Source: Bryobacterales bacterium (GTDB lineage Bacteria > Acidobacteriota > Terriglobia > Bryobacterales > Bryobacteraceae). From it: 64,000 nt of DNA. The DNA is taken from assembly GCA_025463005.1 (NCBI GenBank), contig JAOAPR010000237.1, positions 1 through 64,000 on the forward strand. Reading direction: 5' to 3'. Positions 1 through 8,819 of this stretch are shown here, piece by piece. Positions within the stretch are counted from its first letter, which is position 1; each line of letters opens with the position of its first letter. Both the position numbers and the translations under genes were made by a program. Below the pieces are notes generated by a model. That model had not been told where the DNA came from and did no database searches. It saw nothing but the letters and a program-made list of their open reading frames with translations.

Positions 1-3000
1 TGGGGTCGTTGGCATTGTTGAGATCGTCCATCGCGGTAGCGATCTTCTGCTTGATGGCGACGATCTCATCATGAGTTGTGCCGACTGCTAACATGTCCGT
101 CTGATACTGCCCAACTGCCTTGCTGTATGAATCTTGCAGCGTGGCGAGGATTGCCGTTATGTCTTTCTGCTGGGCCTGTAGCTGGGCTATCTGTGCTTGC
201 TGGGGCGTTAGCGCGGGCGCCGCTGGAGGATTCTGCGCCGTGTCCGTTCTGCTGCCTCCGGGAGCAGAGGGCAGAACCACAACAGGAACAGCCGTAGGGG
301 GAGTTCCCGGAGAAGTAGGAGATACGGGCGCGACGGGCGGAGTTGTAGTCGTGGGAGCTGCCGGAGTTGTCGACGGGGCGGGTGCCGGCGATCCAGAAAC
401 CTTCAGCCCCCCCTGCAGTATGTCGCGGATTGTACCGAGCGCGAGCAGGCCATAGTGCGCGCTTTGCCCGATGTCGTGAATGTCGTCTTTCAACTGCCCG
501 GCGATCACGTCTTTGATGACATCCAGGTCTTTGGTCGCATTTCCGAATTGGATGTTATCGCTAATTCTGTACAGCAGACCAAGTACGCTGTTAGAAGTAC
601 TCGCATACGCCCCGCCCACCGCGATATCGGTCTGTTCGGTAGCCTGCATGATGTGAAACAGATGACCGATAATCGTGGAGTTCTGAAAGTCGCCAATGGC
701 ACCCGTGATCATGCTCCCGATCGAGCCGATAGCCCCTACGATGCCCGTAATCGAACCAACAGACCCCGCTGCTCCCCCGGCGCCGCCGCCAGCGCTGCCA
801 GCAGCACCCCCAGCCCCGCTAGCAGCCCCGCCGGCCGCACCACCGAGTCCAGGTATGCTGCCGATCGTTGTCGACGTGCCGCTTCCAATACCAATCGGCA
901 AAGAACCTATGCCCGTTCCCAGTGCTCCGCCGCTTCCAAACACAGTGCTAAAGGCTCCAGAGAGCAACTTGGTTAGCGAGTTTGAAATCCAGTCCGTGAA
1001 TTGCTTCTCGAACGGCTGAAGGACGGTGTTGACCATATCCTCGCCGATCTTCTGGAAGGCTTTGGTGATGGTTCCGAGGAAATCCCCACCTTGGAAAAGA
1101 TCGGTCACGAGGCCAGAGAACATGCCGCTGACGGTGTCGTGAATTTGTTTGTATAGCGAGGTCCACTGAGTGGTGGAAGCGGTGACCCAGTCGGTTTGCT
1201 GTTGCTTGAGCTTCGCCAGCATGAGCTGCTGGGCGGCCGGGACGTCGGTCCCCGAGGCGGTGTATGCTGCGATCTGCTTTTCCAGCGCGTTGATGTGCGC
1301 ATCGAGCACCAGCTTTGGCGACGTGGTGCCATCTTTGAGGATCGTGTTATAGGCGTCGGCAGCACGCTTCGCCAAATCGTCGAAGTGCTGCTGAGGCGCG
1401 ATCCCCATCGAGACCAGCGCGGCCTCTGATTCCGCCGCGGCGGCAGACAGATTGCGGGTTGGATCGAGGATCTTTTGAACGGCCGATGCAGAGATTCCCC
1501 AGTCAGACTGAAGCTGTTGCTCCGCGGCGGACAATTCCTTTTCCGCGTCCGTGAGGCCCCTGTGCGCATCCCTCTCGTTGTTGATCGCGTTGGTAAGCTC
1601 AGGCCCTTGAGTGATCCCGGCATCCCGGAATGACTTGAGCACGGCGAGCGCATCGGCCTCGTCTTTTTCGGCTTGCGTCAGGTTTGCTTGAGCCGCCTTT
1701 ACGTTATCCATCTCGGTTCCGAGGTCTTGGAGATGCGGAACGTACTTCGCGCGGGCGGCGTCGAGCGCGGTTTCGCCGTCGAGAATAGCCCTGGTGACTT
1801 TTTCGGTGTCGACGCGGACCGTGTTCAATGTTGTTTCGGAACTCTTCAGCGCATCAGTATCGGTTTTCAGCTTCGCCCGCGCGGCAGAGATCGCCGCGGT
1901 AGCATCAGCGATCGCGCCCTTATCTTTCTCGCCATCGGCAGCCATCAAGTCGGCTAGAGCCTTCTCGCTAGCCTTAATCTCGTCGTTGTCGAGCTTAATC
2001 TTCTGTTTTGCAGCCGATACAGCCTGAAGCGCTGTATTGTAGTCGATCATTGCCGGAACGGCGATCGCCTTCATCGATGCCGCGTATTCTTTGTCTGCAG
2101 ACGCCAGCAGTGCGGTAACATCCTTTACCAGTGTCTTGCTCGCTGCAAGGTCCTTCTCGCGCTCGCTTAACTCGGTGTCGGCGGTTTTCAGGTTGGCACG
2201 GGCAGTTTTAAGATCGGTCTCCGCCTGCGCCATCGCCGCCGTATTGTGCATGCCAGGCGCCGTCGCGGCCGAAAGCGCATCTTCAACAGTCTTGACGGCG
2301 GCGGCGGCATCAACTCTCTGACGGCGCGCAGCCTCAAGGTTTATCTCCGCATCCTCCTGGTTAAGCAATACCGGAATATAGGACGATTTCGCCGCAGCCG
2401 CGAGAGCATTTTCGGCCTCGCTAAGCAGCTTCGTCGCTTCAGCCCGGAGTTTCTTTTCTTCTTTGAGATTCTTTTCCGCAGCCAGCGCATCACGCGCGGC
2501 TTGCGCGGATTTGGCGGTCTTATCCGCTGCTTCGGTCTCATGGATGATCTGGCTGGCAAGTGCCGCGTCTTGCGCGATCCAGTTCGCGGTGGATCCCGTC
2601 ACCTGCGCGTCGAGTGCGGCGATCGCGGCCTGGAGGTTCGGGTATTTTCCCTTGGCCGTGTCGATGACGGCCGCTAGATCCGTGAAGATTTCTTTGCCGG
2701 CGCTGATCAATCCGAACCCGCTCATCAGGTCCGCGCCCATTTCCTTGATCACACCGCCGACAGAGAGCCCGCCAGATTTTCCACCGGATAGCGATTCGAG
2801 CAACACGTTGACCGCGGAGGTGAGTTGGCCGAGGTTTGTAACGGCTTCCGTTACTGGCTCAGCAGACGCGCTGCCGATGTCCTCCAGAAGCAAATCCCAC
2901 TGAACCTTGAGCCGATTCATCGCCGCCGGAAGCGTCCCCTCGATCGCTTCAGCGGCTGAGCCCATCCTGCGCTCGATTGTCGCCGTGAGGATCTGGAGGG

Positions 3001-3997
3001 CGTCATCAGACTGCGGGCCCAGGGCCTGGAAGGTCTCCTTCACTTTGTCGGCAGAGATACCCATCGTCTCGGCGACGTCCTTGATCGAAATGCCGAGCTG
3101 CGTCAACGTTCTGGGCGAGATCGTCGCGCTCATGTAGATCCGGTCGAGAGCGCTGGAAACCGCATCCAGTGAGTTGCCGGTTCCCTCCGCAGCGGCAACT
3201 ACCGCATGCATCGCAGTTGGAATCTGTTCAGCAGCAACTCCGAGGGCTGCCATCTTTTGTGCGGCCTGCACCAGATCCGGAAACGCAAAGATGCTGCTCA
3301 TCGAGATGTCGCGCATCTTCGAGAGGATTTCTTCGGCGCTCTCGGCACTCCCCGTCAAGGTGGTCAGAGCCGCCGTGGCCATTTCGATCTTGCCGTAGGC
3401 CGCGATGGATTCTTCGATAACCCCCTTCAGTCCTTCGACCAACTGCTCGAGACCGATTCCAACGCCAAGAATTCCGGCGACTTCGGTCAGAGTGTGTCCG
3501 AACTCACCCATGCCGCCATGGGCTTCCTCGACCGCCGGTTTGGTAGCCGCGATCGCATCGTGCATTTCATGCTCGGCTCGAGTTACGTCCTCCGCACTGG
3601 CGGCACCCTGCCGGTAGGCGTCCGAGATCTCATTAAAGTGTGAGATTGACTCCTGCGCCGCGGCATTCAGGCCGGCTTGTTTGTCAATGATTTCCTGCGC
3701 GGCTTCAGAGAATTGAAAGGCCGGCGGGAGTGTTGCGCTGATTGCTTCACCTACCTGGTGGGCAGCTTCCGCGAAGGGGTCAAGAGCTGTAGTGGCTTCC
3801 TTGAAACTGGCTGCCGTCTCCGTAAGCGTGTCGTTGGCAATCCCGAGTTTCTTGAGAAAGGCCTCATCGAACGTAGTCCCAGCGCTTGTTGCCTTGTCGG
3901 CTAACCCGACGAGGTCCGAATCAACGCTAGCGATGGCCTGAGTGAAGCCCTCGACCGAGGCGCCGATCGTAAAGATTAAATTTCCAATTGAGCCCAT
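1..3997 (-). CDS. Phage tail tape measure protein (C-terminus cut by window edge)
   Basis: This is one open frame of about 1,330 codons from ATG 3997 running off the left edge. The N-terminal 400 residues have a TP901-type tape-measure look: a helical lead-in, then a block around residues 190-330 with alternating Gly/Ala-rich helices ending in QLGISIKDVAETMG. The middle (about residues 430-800) is Ala/Lys/Glu-rich coiled coil, matching a rod that sets tail length. A Gly/Ala-rich and hydrophobic stretch near residues 1040-1100 and a Pro/Thr linker near 1190-1250 follow. In siphophages this protein fills the tail tube and helps DNA entry. It is the last gene of the leftward late operon visible here. 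Function is inferred from composition, size and phage context. Confidence 0.85.
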   Translation of the reverse strand, partial: MGSIGNLIFTIGASVEGFTQAIASVDSDLVGLADKATSAGTTFDEAFLKKLGIANDTLTETAASFKEATTALDPFAEAAHQVGEAISATLPPAFQFSEAAQEIIDKQAGLNAAAQESISHFNEISDAYRQGAASAEDVTRAEHEMHDAIAATKPAVEEAHGGMGEFGHTLTEVAGILGVGIGLEQLVEGLKGVIEESIAAYGKIEMATAALTTLTGSAESAEEILSKMRDISMSSIFAFPDLVQAAQKMAALGVAAEQIPTAMHAVVAAAEGTGNSLDAVSSALDRIYMSATISPRTLTQLGISIKDVAETMGISADKVKETFQALGPQSDDALQILTATIERRMGSAAEAIEGTLPAAMNRLKVQWDLLLEDIGSASAEPVTEAVTNLGQLTSAVNVLLESLSGGKSGGLSVGGVIKEMGADLMSGFGLISAGKEIFTDLAAVIDTAKGKYPNLQAAIAALDAQVTGSTANWIAQDAALASQIIHETEAADKTAKSAQAARDALAAEKNLKEEKKLRAEATKLLSEAENALAAAAKSSYIPVLLNQEDAEINLEAARRQRVDAAAAVKTVEDALSAATAPGMHNTAAMAQAETDLKTARANLKTADTELSEREKDLAASKTLVKDVTALLASADKEYAASMKAIAVPAMIDYNTALQAVSAAKQKIKLDNDEIKASEKALADLMAADGEKDKGAIADATAAISAARAKLKTDTDALKSSETTLNTVRVDTEKVTRAILDGETALDAARAKYVPHLQDLGTEMDNVKAAQANLTQAEKDEADALAVLKSFRDAGITQGPELTNAINNERDAHRGLTDAEKELSAAEQQLQSDWGISASAVQKILDPTRNLSAAAAESEAALVSMGIAPQQHFDDLAKRAADAYNTILKDGTTSPKLVLDAHINALEKQIAAYTASGTDVPAAQQLMLAKLKQQQTDWVTASTTQWTSLYKQIHDTVSGMFSGLVTDLFQGGDFLGTITKAFQKIGEDMVNTVLQPFEKQFTDWISNSLTKLLSGAFSTVFGSGGALGTGIGSLPIGIGSGTSTTIGSIPGLGGAAGGAASGAGGAAGSAGGGAGGAAGSVGSITGIVGAIGSIGSMITGAIGDFQNSTIIGHLFHIMQATEQTDIAVGGAYASTSNSVLGLLYRISDNIQFGNATKDLDVIKDVIAGQLKDDIHDIGQSAHYGLLALGTIRDILQGGLKVSGSPAPAPSTTPAAPTTTTPPVAPVSPTSPGTPPTAVPVVVLPSAPGGSRTDTAQNPPAAPALTPQQAQIAQLQAQQKDITAILATLQDSYSKAVGQYQTDMLAVGTTHDEIVAIKQKIATAMDDLNNANDP

Positions 3998-4018
3998 TTA
4001 GTGTTTTATGAAAGGGAG

Positions 4019-4044
4019 CCCGGCGGGGCCTGCGCCCCGCCGGG
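4019..4044 (-). terminator. GC-rich perfect hairpin between protease remnant and tape measure gene
   Basis: An 11-bp perfect inverted repeat (4019-4029 with 4034-4044) with a 4-base loop lies in the 86 bp between the protease remnant and the tape measure start. On the transcribed (minus) strand it is followed by CTCCCTTTC rather than a run of T, so intrinsic termination would be weak. It may be an attenuator, an RNA-processing site or a scar of deletion. Confidence 0.45.
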
Positions 4045-4083
4045 GAATCGAACGAATCGCATCTACTGCGTACACAAAACTGT

Positions 4084-4823
4084 TTACGGCCGTGCCGTTT
4101 GAATCCCCATCGAGCGTAAAAACCGGCGGTCGTAGCCGCTGGCTGCGGCAGCTGTCTCGCTTTTTTTAATGGCTAGGCCGCCGTCAAATTCCGGGAAGGC
4201 CGATATACTAACGGCAATCAGATCAGCTTCTTGGATCACCAGAACTCGGGTGCCGTTCCTGTTTTCGGAACGTTGGATCTTGGGAATGCAGATCACGCCG
4301 GCACCGCTGACGTCGCCGCGGTCGATACTGACGAGCAAATCATCGGCCCAAGATGCGCCGGGCGGCGGATAGCCTCGAACCTCAAACCAGAATCGTCTTC
4401 CCACACTTGCGCCGTTAGGGACTGCGTTCGGCCGATTATCATGTCGGTACGAAAGTTGTGCATGACAGTGGTGTCCGGGTGCAGGAGGAGGCTTTTGCGA
4501 AAACAGCCTGCCTTGAATACCTCGGGCAGTGAACCGACAGCAGTGCTGGTTTTTTCATAGGGCACAGCGCAACCGCTGATGGTGGTCTTACTAGGTCCGA
4601 TGGCCGAATTGTCGGCATGAAGCGAGCGCACAAGAAAGCGCGGACTGGCCTTTGCCGTCTGAACTGCGGGCGTATGGCCAAACTGCGCAGCGCTTCGACG
4701 TATGACTCCGCTACTCGGCGTGAGGCTGTTATAGACCTGGATTCGGTCGCCCGCACCAGGACCCAGCCTGGGCAAATACCGATCATGGTCGGTATTTGAT
4801 AGGTAGCGGGAGAGCTTCAACAT
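4084..4823 (-). pseudogene. HK97-family prohead protease, frameshifted
   Basis: Two overlapping frames make one protein. The first runs from ATG 4823 and includes ISGCAVPYEKTS, a region with a candidate catalytic His (VMHNFRTDMIIGRT) and VWEDDSGLRFEA. The second ends at 4084 and continues with PPPGASWADDLLVSIDRGDVSGAGV, whose Ser in DVSG fits the family nucleophile, then a typical EADLIAVSISAFPEF segment. The frames must be joined by a one-base shift near 4370. Family members mature the capsid by cleaving scaffold and major capsid protein. ATG 4823 overlaps the stop of the upstream gene by 7 bases, so the gene was once coupled to it. An assembly error could mimic the shift, but the missing capsid gene fits real decay. 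Confidence 0.7.
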
Positions 4824-5032
4824 GCGCGCCCCCGGAGCTGAGCTAACTTGAGCTTGGAGCCGCCGAGGTTGGTCACCGGCGCCGTCCGGCTAATGCGTGG
4901 CCGATACCGACTAGTCGCCAGCTTCGCCGCCTGGTCCGGCGACAGGCGAAGCGTTTGAGCCAACTGCAGGAGTTGTACTGCTTTCGCTTCGAAGGCTTCC
5001 CGGGAGCCCGGAAGATCCATGATGGTTTCCAT
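4817..5032 (-). CDS. Small phage protein, unknown
   Basis: The gene encodes 71 residues from ATG 5032. The first half is helical (REAFEAKAVQLLQLAQTLRLSPDQAAKLATSRYRP) and the tail is basic. I do not recognise a family. It starts 10 bases after the preceding stop and its own stop overlaps the protease start by 7 bases, so it belongs to the leftward late operon. Position before a prohead protease would suit a head-assembly accessory protein, but this is only positional. Confidence 0.6.
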   Translation of the reverse strand: METIMDLPGSREAFEAKAVQLLQLAQTLRLSPDQAAKLATSRYRPRISRTAPVTNLGGSKLKLAQLRGRAC

Positions 5033-5042
5033 AGAAAACCCT

Positions 5043-5603
5043 CTAGGCCGCCGCCTTCCACGCGGCCTCGACAGTCGGTCGCGCCCATTCGTTGGCGCGC
5101 AGAAGCCCCGTGAGGTTCACAATTTGCAACGCTGGGCTGCGCCAGGCCTCGCCGTCAGAATATTGGGAGAAGTCATGCGGGAAAAGCGCAGCGATAGCGT
5201 CAATGTGTTGGCCGTAGTTGGTCGCCAGCTCTCGATAGCCAGCAACCTCAGTGGACAACTCTATCAGGAGAGTGCGAATCTTCTGGCGCGATCCGCGCGA
5301 CGCGGTCAGGAATGCCGCATGTCGTTCCGTATCAATTTCGCCTTGGAGCCGCTCGATCTCTGCCTGGCGCGGCTGGATCTGGGCATACAACGAAGCGGCG
5401 TGCTCGTCAGCCGAAGCCAGCTCTGCCGCGGTCCCTTCGTTGTGTGGGAGCTTCGCCACGATGTACCTTAGCTTTTCCGTCGCGTCCAAGGCGGCCCGGT
5501 GTTCGGTTATTAGGTGGCGGAGTTCCAGCTTCGCCTGGCTAAGTTCACTCGCTAGACCGGGCTGCTCGGGCTGCACCGATTCGTCTTTGGTGATCGATTT
5601 CAT
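5043..5603 (-). CDS. Phage coiled-coil protein, unknown
   Basis: The gene encodes 186 residues. Residues about 15-110 form heptad-rich helix with many Glu, Gln, Arg and Ala (LSQAKLELRHLITEHRAAL; QIQPRQAEIERLQGEIDTE), typical of a coiled coil. The C-terminus is compact with several aromatic residues. A good ribosome site (AAGGAG) lies about 11 bases before ATG 5603. It sits in the late operon between small unknown genes where a portal gene would be expected, but neither length nor sequence resembles a portal. A scaffold-like role is possible and unproven. Confidence 0.6.
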   Translation of the reverse strand: MKSITKDESVQPEQPGLASELSQAKLELRHLITEHRAALDATEKLRYIVAKLPHNEGTAAELASADEHAASLYAQIQPRQAEIERLQGEIDTERHAAFLTASRGSRQKIRTLLIELSTEVAGYRELATNYGQHIDAIAALFPHDFSQYSDGEAWRSPALQIVNLTGLLRANEWARPTVEAAWKAAA

Positions 5604-5655
5604 TGTGTTTGTTGCTCCTTATAGTGTGAAAAGTTATATTGGGCGTCGCCTAGCC

Positions 5656-5865
5656 CTAGTAGGCTTGCTCGATCTCTGTGGCCTCGCGTTGTAGCCGCAG
5701 GGCTAGGAAGAGATCGGGCGTTTGCTGGGCTGCTTCCCGCTTCTCTTGGACCAACGCATCCCGGACGAGCCGCACAAGGCCAGGATCGTTCACACGGGCT
5801 AGTGGGTGAGCTTGCCCTCCAAACTCACGGACGAGGATCAAACTCAGCGGGATATCGCGTTGCAT
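5656..5865 (-). CDS. Small phage protein, unknown
   Basis: The gene encodes 69 residues from ATG 5865, with a hydrophobic start (MQRDIPLSLILVREFGG) and a charged helical second half (LVRDALVQEKREAAQQTPDLFLALRLQREATEIE). No family is recognised. It is in line with the neighbouring leftward phage genes, with 52 bp to the next gene and 66 bp from the previous one. Confidence 0.5.
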   Translation of the reverse strand: MQRDIPLSLILVREFGGQAHPLARVNDPGLVRLVRDALVQEKREAAQQTPDLFLALRLQREATEIEQAY

Positions 5866-5931
5866 AAAGCTGGCCTCTACTTACGGCACGGAACTGCCGT
5901 TTATGGGACGCTTTTGCTTATTAAAACCATT

Positions 5932-6492
5932 TCATGCCGCGATTGATTTGGTTTTGGCTGGCCTCGCATGTCCAAAGAGGTCCGCGCGCTCCGCGTTCAT
6001 GATGGTTTCGAAGCCCTGGTCTACCTGCACCATGGCCCAGCAGCGAGCGCCGGATGGAAGACGCTCTTCGTAGCACATACGCAGGCTCGATCCATAGATG
6101 ATGAACCATTCCGGATCGAACGCGGCACGGTCGACTTGCCGCCGATAGCGGGCCAACTTCCGGGTAAGCCGCTTCCGGACGCGATCGGCACGCTGCAGAC
6201 TCCAACTGAGCCGGTCTTGCGCTTCCGGCCGGCTCAGCTCGTCCAGGTACGCAGCGCTGAACCAGGCCGCCTCGTCATCGTCCAGGCGAAGATGCTGTGC
6301 GAGCCTGTCAAGGTCGAAGGCTTCCGGCAGCGGCGCCGCGATCTTAGTCTCATCCAGCCCGCGCGACAGGGTTAGTGGGTGCTGGCCCTGCTTGCGCAGG
6401 ATGTTGGCATGGATCACGTCGCCCACCCGCGGCCGATAGGTCCGAGCATCTAGCGGCGGGTCCCGACGCGCCTTTACGCGATCAGACTTCAC
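5932..6492 (-). CDS. Phage protein, unknown
   Basis: The gene encodes 186 residues, starting at GTG 6492 with AGGAG about 8 bases upstream; its start overlaps the stop of the zinc-finger microgene by 4 bases (GTGA). The protein is basic in the middle (RVRKRLTRKLARYRRQVDRAAF) and has a short structured segment (FDPEWFIIYGSSLRMCYEERLPSGARCWAMV). No catalytic motif is evident. It follows TerL, the slot usually held by the portal gene, but is far too short for a portal. Confidence 0.6.
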   Translation of the reverse strand: MKSDRVKARRDPPLDARTYRPRVGDVIHANILRKQGQHPLTLSRGLDETKIAAPLPEAFDLDRLAQHLRLDDDEAAWFSAAYLDELSRPEAQDRLSWSLQRADRVRKRLTRKLARYRRQVDRAAFDPEWFIIYGSSLRMCYEERLPSGARCWAMVQVDQGFETIMNAERADLFGHARPAKTKSIAA

Positions 6493-6617
6493 GTGGACGC
6501 TCCTTTGCGCTTTCTAGGTTTGTAAACGCCGCGCGTGGCTTTTCTACACATGGCGCTGCAATATCTTTCCCTTTGCGGACAGGGTCCGCGACACGTTCTG
6601 CAGGTTCCGCGCTTCAT
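6489..6617 (-). CDS. Zinc-finger microprotein next to TerL
   Basis: This 42-residue gene was found from overlaps: ATG 6617 overlaps the TerL stop (ATGA) and its TGA overlaps the next GTG start (GTGA). The peptide has a Cys cluster C-x2-C-x3-C-x6-C-x3-C in its first half (CRTCRGPC, then CSAMC) and a Lys/Arg tail, so it looks like a zinc-binding nucleic-acid-binding peptide. The tight 4-base overlaps on both sides argue it is translated. Its role in packaging or regulation is not known. Confidence 0.6.
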   Translation of the reverse strand: MKRGTCRTCRGPCPQRERYCSAMCRKATRGVYKPRKRKGAST

Positions 6618-8230
6618 AGTCGCCGCATTCCTCGGCTTTCGTAGATGGAAACGGCCGACGGAGCGCTGGACACCGAAGTCATGCGGTGCACGGCCATGAT
6701 CGCCGCGATAATTCCGTCCACTCGCTTGCTGCTTTTTTGCAGATCAGGTTTCACCGGGAACACGTTTGCGCGCGTGTCGGACTTCACGGTGGTGCAATCC
6801 GCCATCCACCTGAGGACCTGATGTCCCCCGTGTTCGATTCTTCGCTCCAGCACCAGTGATTCGAATTCTTTCGCCGGCCCGCTCATCGTGCGGAAGCTCT
6901 GAGGCAGTTCCAGTGCTTCGAAGCCATCCGCCTTGAGGTCCTGATACAGCGATTGCATATTCCACGGGTCGAACTGGATCGATTCAAACTTGTACTGCTG
7001 GCCCAGCTCGTTTATCCGTTTCCGCACGTGCTGGTAGTCGACTACTTCACCTTCTGTCGTCTCGATCAGGCCGCTATCGATCCACGGGGCGACGCGATCG
7101 AGCATCGCCCTGTTCACGCGATAGTCTTTTGGCAGCCAGAAAAACGGCAGAACCTTGCGGCGTCCGTTCTCTTGCGGAAAAATTAGCACCAGCGCGGTGA
7201 AATCTTTCTTGACGCTCATATCCAGGCCGGCATAGCATCGCTGTCCGCGTAGCGCGGCCTGGTCGACGTCACCGGCGCATTCATCCCAGGCCTTGAGATC
7301 AATCCAGCGGGACTCCGACTGAACCCATTGGTTTAATCGGAACCTGCGGAAAGACACTTCTTTCGTGGGACTCTGGCGGGCTTCCTTGCATTCTTCGATC
7401 AGTTTCTCGATCGGCAGGAAATCGCCCAGCGCGGGATTAGCGGCATACCATCCTGTCGCCGGGCGGATCACGTCCCCATGGCGGTCGTATTTCGCCTGCT
7501 GGCCCGGGTCGGTCCATTCCCAGTCGGTGGGCGTCGCGAAAACGCGGCCGTAGAACGTCGGCAGGTTGATCACGCCTTCGTTGACCTGGCGGCAGGTTTC
7601 ATGAAACTCCCAGCACAATTCCGATTCGCCGAAAATGCCCGCGGTCGTGATCGCGACGCTGAGCGGTTGCTGCCGAATCGCTGTCCCCTTGTCGAGTACC
7701 TCCCAGAGATCCCGGTTACTGCCCCATCGGTGGATTTCATCCGCGATGAATCGGCTCGGCTGGACGCCGTCGTGCGATCCGGCATCGGCGGAGATGCATT
7801 GGTAGAATCCTTCGTTGGGTTCGTATAGGATCCGCTTCAGGCCCGGCCGAACCATGCAGCGCGCGCGTAGCTTCGCGCTTTTCGCGACCATACTTTTCGC
7901 AGCGTTGAATGCCAGCGAGGCCTGATCGCGGGTCGACGCCGCCGAGTAGACGTGCGGCTCGTCCTCCCGATCCGCGGTCAATCCCTGAAGCGCGAGGCCG
8001 CCGCAAAAGGCAGTCTTGCCATTCTTTTTCGCCGTGGACAAAAACAACGTGCGGAATTGACGAAAGCCTTCATCGTTCACTGTGCCGAAGATATCCGACA
8101 CGATTTTTTTCTGAAACGGCCCCAACGTGAAGGGGTGCCCACTAAACCTGCCGACAGTGTGGCGTAGCCGCTTCTCGAAGAAGTCGATTGCGGTTTGGGC
8201 TTTCTTCTGGTCGAATCTCATTCGGTTCAA
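6614..8230 (-). CDS. Phage terminase large subunit (TerL)
   Basis: The gene encodes 538 residues, the usual length for HK97-type large terminases. The ATPase domain has a Walker A-like STAKKNGKT at about residues 65-73 and Walker B FIADE at 161-165. The C-terminal RNase-H-like nuclease has its metal-binding Asp in GLDMSVKKDFTAL (about 337) and a late Asp in KRVDGIIAA. TerL pumps DNA into the prohead and cuts it. The start is TTG 8230, overlapping the TerS stop, or ATG 8221 three codons in. Its stop overlaps a zinc-finger microgene. All catalytic motifs are intact even though head genes seem to be missing. Confidence 0.93.
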   Translation of the reverse strand: MNRMRFDQKKAQTAIDFFEKRLRHTVGRFSGHPFTLGPFQKKIVSDIFGTVNDEGFRQFRTLFLSTAKKNGKTAFCGGLALQGLTADREDEPHVYSAASTRDQASLAFNAAKSMVAKSAKLRARCMVRPGLKRILYEPNEGFYQCISADAGSHDGVQPSRFIADEIHRWGSNRDLWEVLDKGTAIRQQPLSVAITTAGIFGESELCWEFHETCRQVNEGVINLPTFYGRVFATPTDWEWTDPGQQAKYDRHGDVIRPATGWYAANPALGDFLPIEKLIEECKEARQSPTKEVSFRRFRLNQWVQSESRWIDLKAWDECAGDVDQAALRGQRCYAGLDMSVKKDFTALVLIFPQENGRRKVLPFFWLPKDYRVNRAMLDRVAPWIDSGLIETTEGEVVDYQHVRKRINELGQQYKFESIQFDPWNMQSLYQDLKADGFEALELPQSFRTMSGPAKEFESLVLERRIEHGGHQVLRWMADCTTVKSDTRANVFPVKPDLQKSSKRVDGIIAAIMAVHRMTSVSSAPSAVSIYESRGMRRL

Positions 8231-8655
8231 TCTAGAAGGTCGTCATCCTCGGTGGCACCTGGCTCCGGGAGTGTCATGCGGCTTCTGGACGCTGGCGTTA
8301 GACCGAGCGCATCGGCCCACTTCATGAGCGAGGCCCGATATTCGCGGGCGAGTTGGATGGACGGATTCTTGACCTTGCCCCTTTCGCCGTCGATGAGCTC
8401 GCCGCGTGCAGTGATATCGGCCTCGAGATTATCCAGGCGGGCAAGGCACAACGTGTAGTCCGCGATCGCGGTCTGATCCAATTCGCTGAGGTCTCCGCGC
8501 TTCTGAAGCAGGTCCACCACGCGGACCCATTCCTCTTGCGCGCGCGCTGGCAGCCCTGGAGGCATGCACGGAATACCCGGGAGGTTTGTTGGCTGATCCG
8601 GTGCGCGGCCGCTTTCGAGCTTTTTCCGTTTTCCTGACTTTCGCTTCCCTGTCAT
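8227..8655 (-). CDS. Phage terminase small subunit (P27 family)
   Basis: The gene encodes 142 residues from ATG 8655, chosen because it overlaps the stop of the preceding small gene by 4 bases; an in-frame start at 8670 is possible. The body (GLPARAQEEWVRVVDLLQKRGDLSELDQTAIADYTLCLARLDNLEADI and NPSIQLAREYRASLMKWADALGLTPASR) matches P27-type small terminases, which recognise the viral packaging site and hand DNA to TerL. It lies directly upstream of TerL in the same operon. Confidence 0.88.
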   Translation of the reverse strand: MTGKRKSGKRKKLESGRAPDQPTNLPGIPCMPPGLPARAQEEWVRVVDLLQKRGDLSELDQTAIADYTLCLARLDNLEADITARGELIDGERGKVKNPSIQLAREYRASLMKWADALGLTPASRSRMTLPEPGATEDDDLLD

Positions 8656-8819
8656 TTGTTCCTCGCGCAAATAATCGATTTGCCGATTCCATCGCGCGTT
8701 TTCGGGCCACGCGTGGTTTTTCGCCGGCGGGGTCGTAGGGATTTAACCGGCATACCCGGTGTATCGTGCGATTCGAATTGTCGGCGCGTTCCGCAGCGCT
8801 GGTGCTGTCGCTTCGTCAT
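8652..8819 (-). CDS. Basic phage microprotein
   Basis: This 55-residue gene is supported by overlaps: ATG 8819 overlaps the HNH stop (ATGA) and its own TGA overlaps the TerS ATG. The peptide is strongly basic (MTKRQHQRCGTRRQ; LRPRRRKTTRGPKTRDG) with no recognised fold. It completes an unbroken chain HNH-microgene-TerS-TerL. Nucleic-acid binding is a guess from charge. Confidence 0.5.
   Translation of the reverse strand: MTKRQHQRCGTRRQFESHDTPGMPVKSLRPRRRKTTRGPKTRDGIGKSIICARNK

Noticed and set aside
750-850. GC-rich short repeats that resemble a repeat array
   Set aside because: They encode the Gly/Ala-rich segment of the tape measure protein on the minus strand; spacing and sequence are not CRISPR-like.
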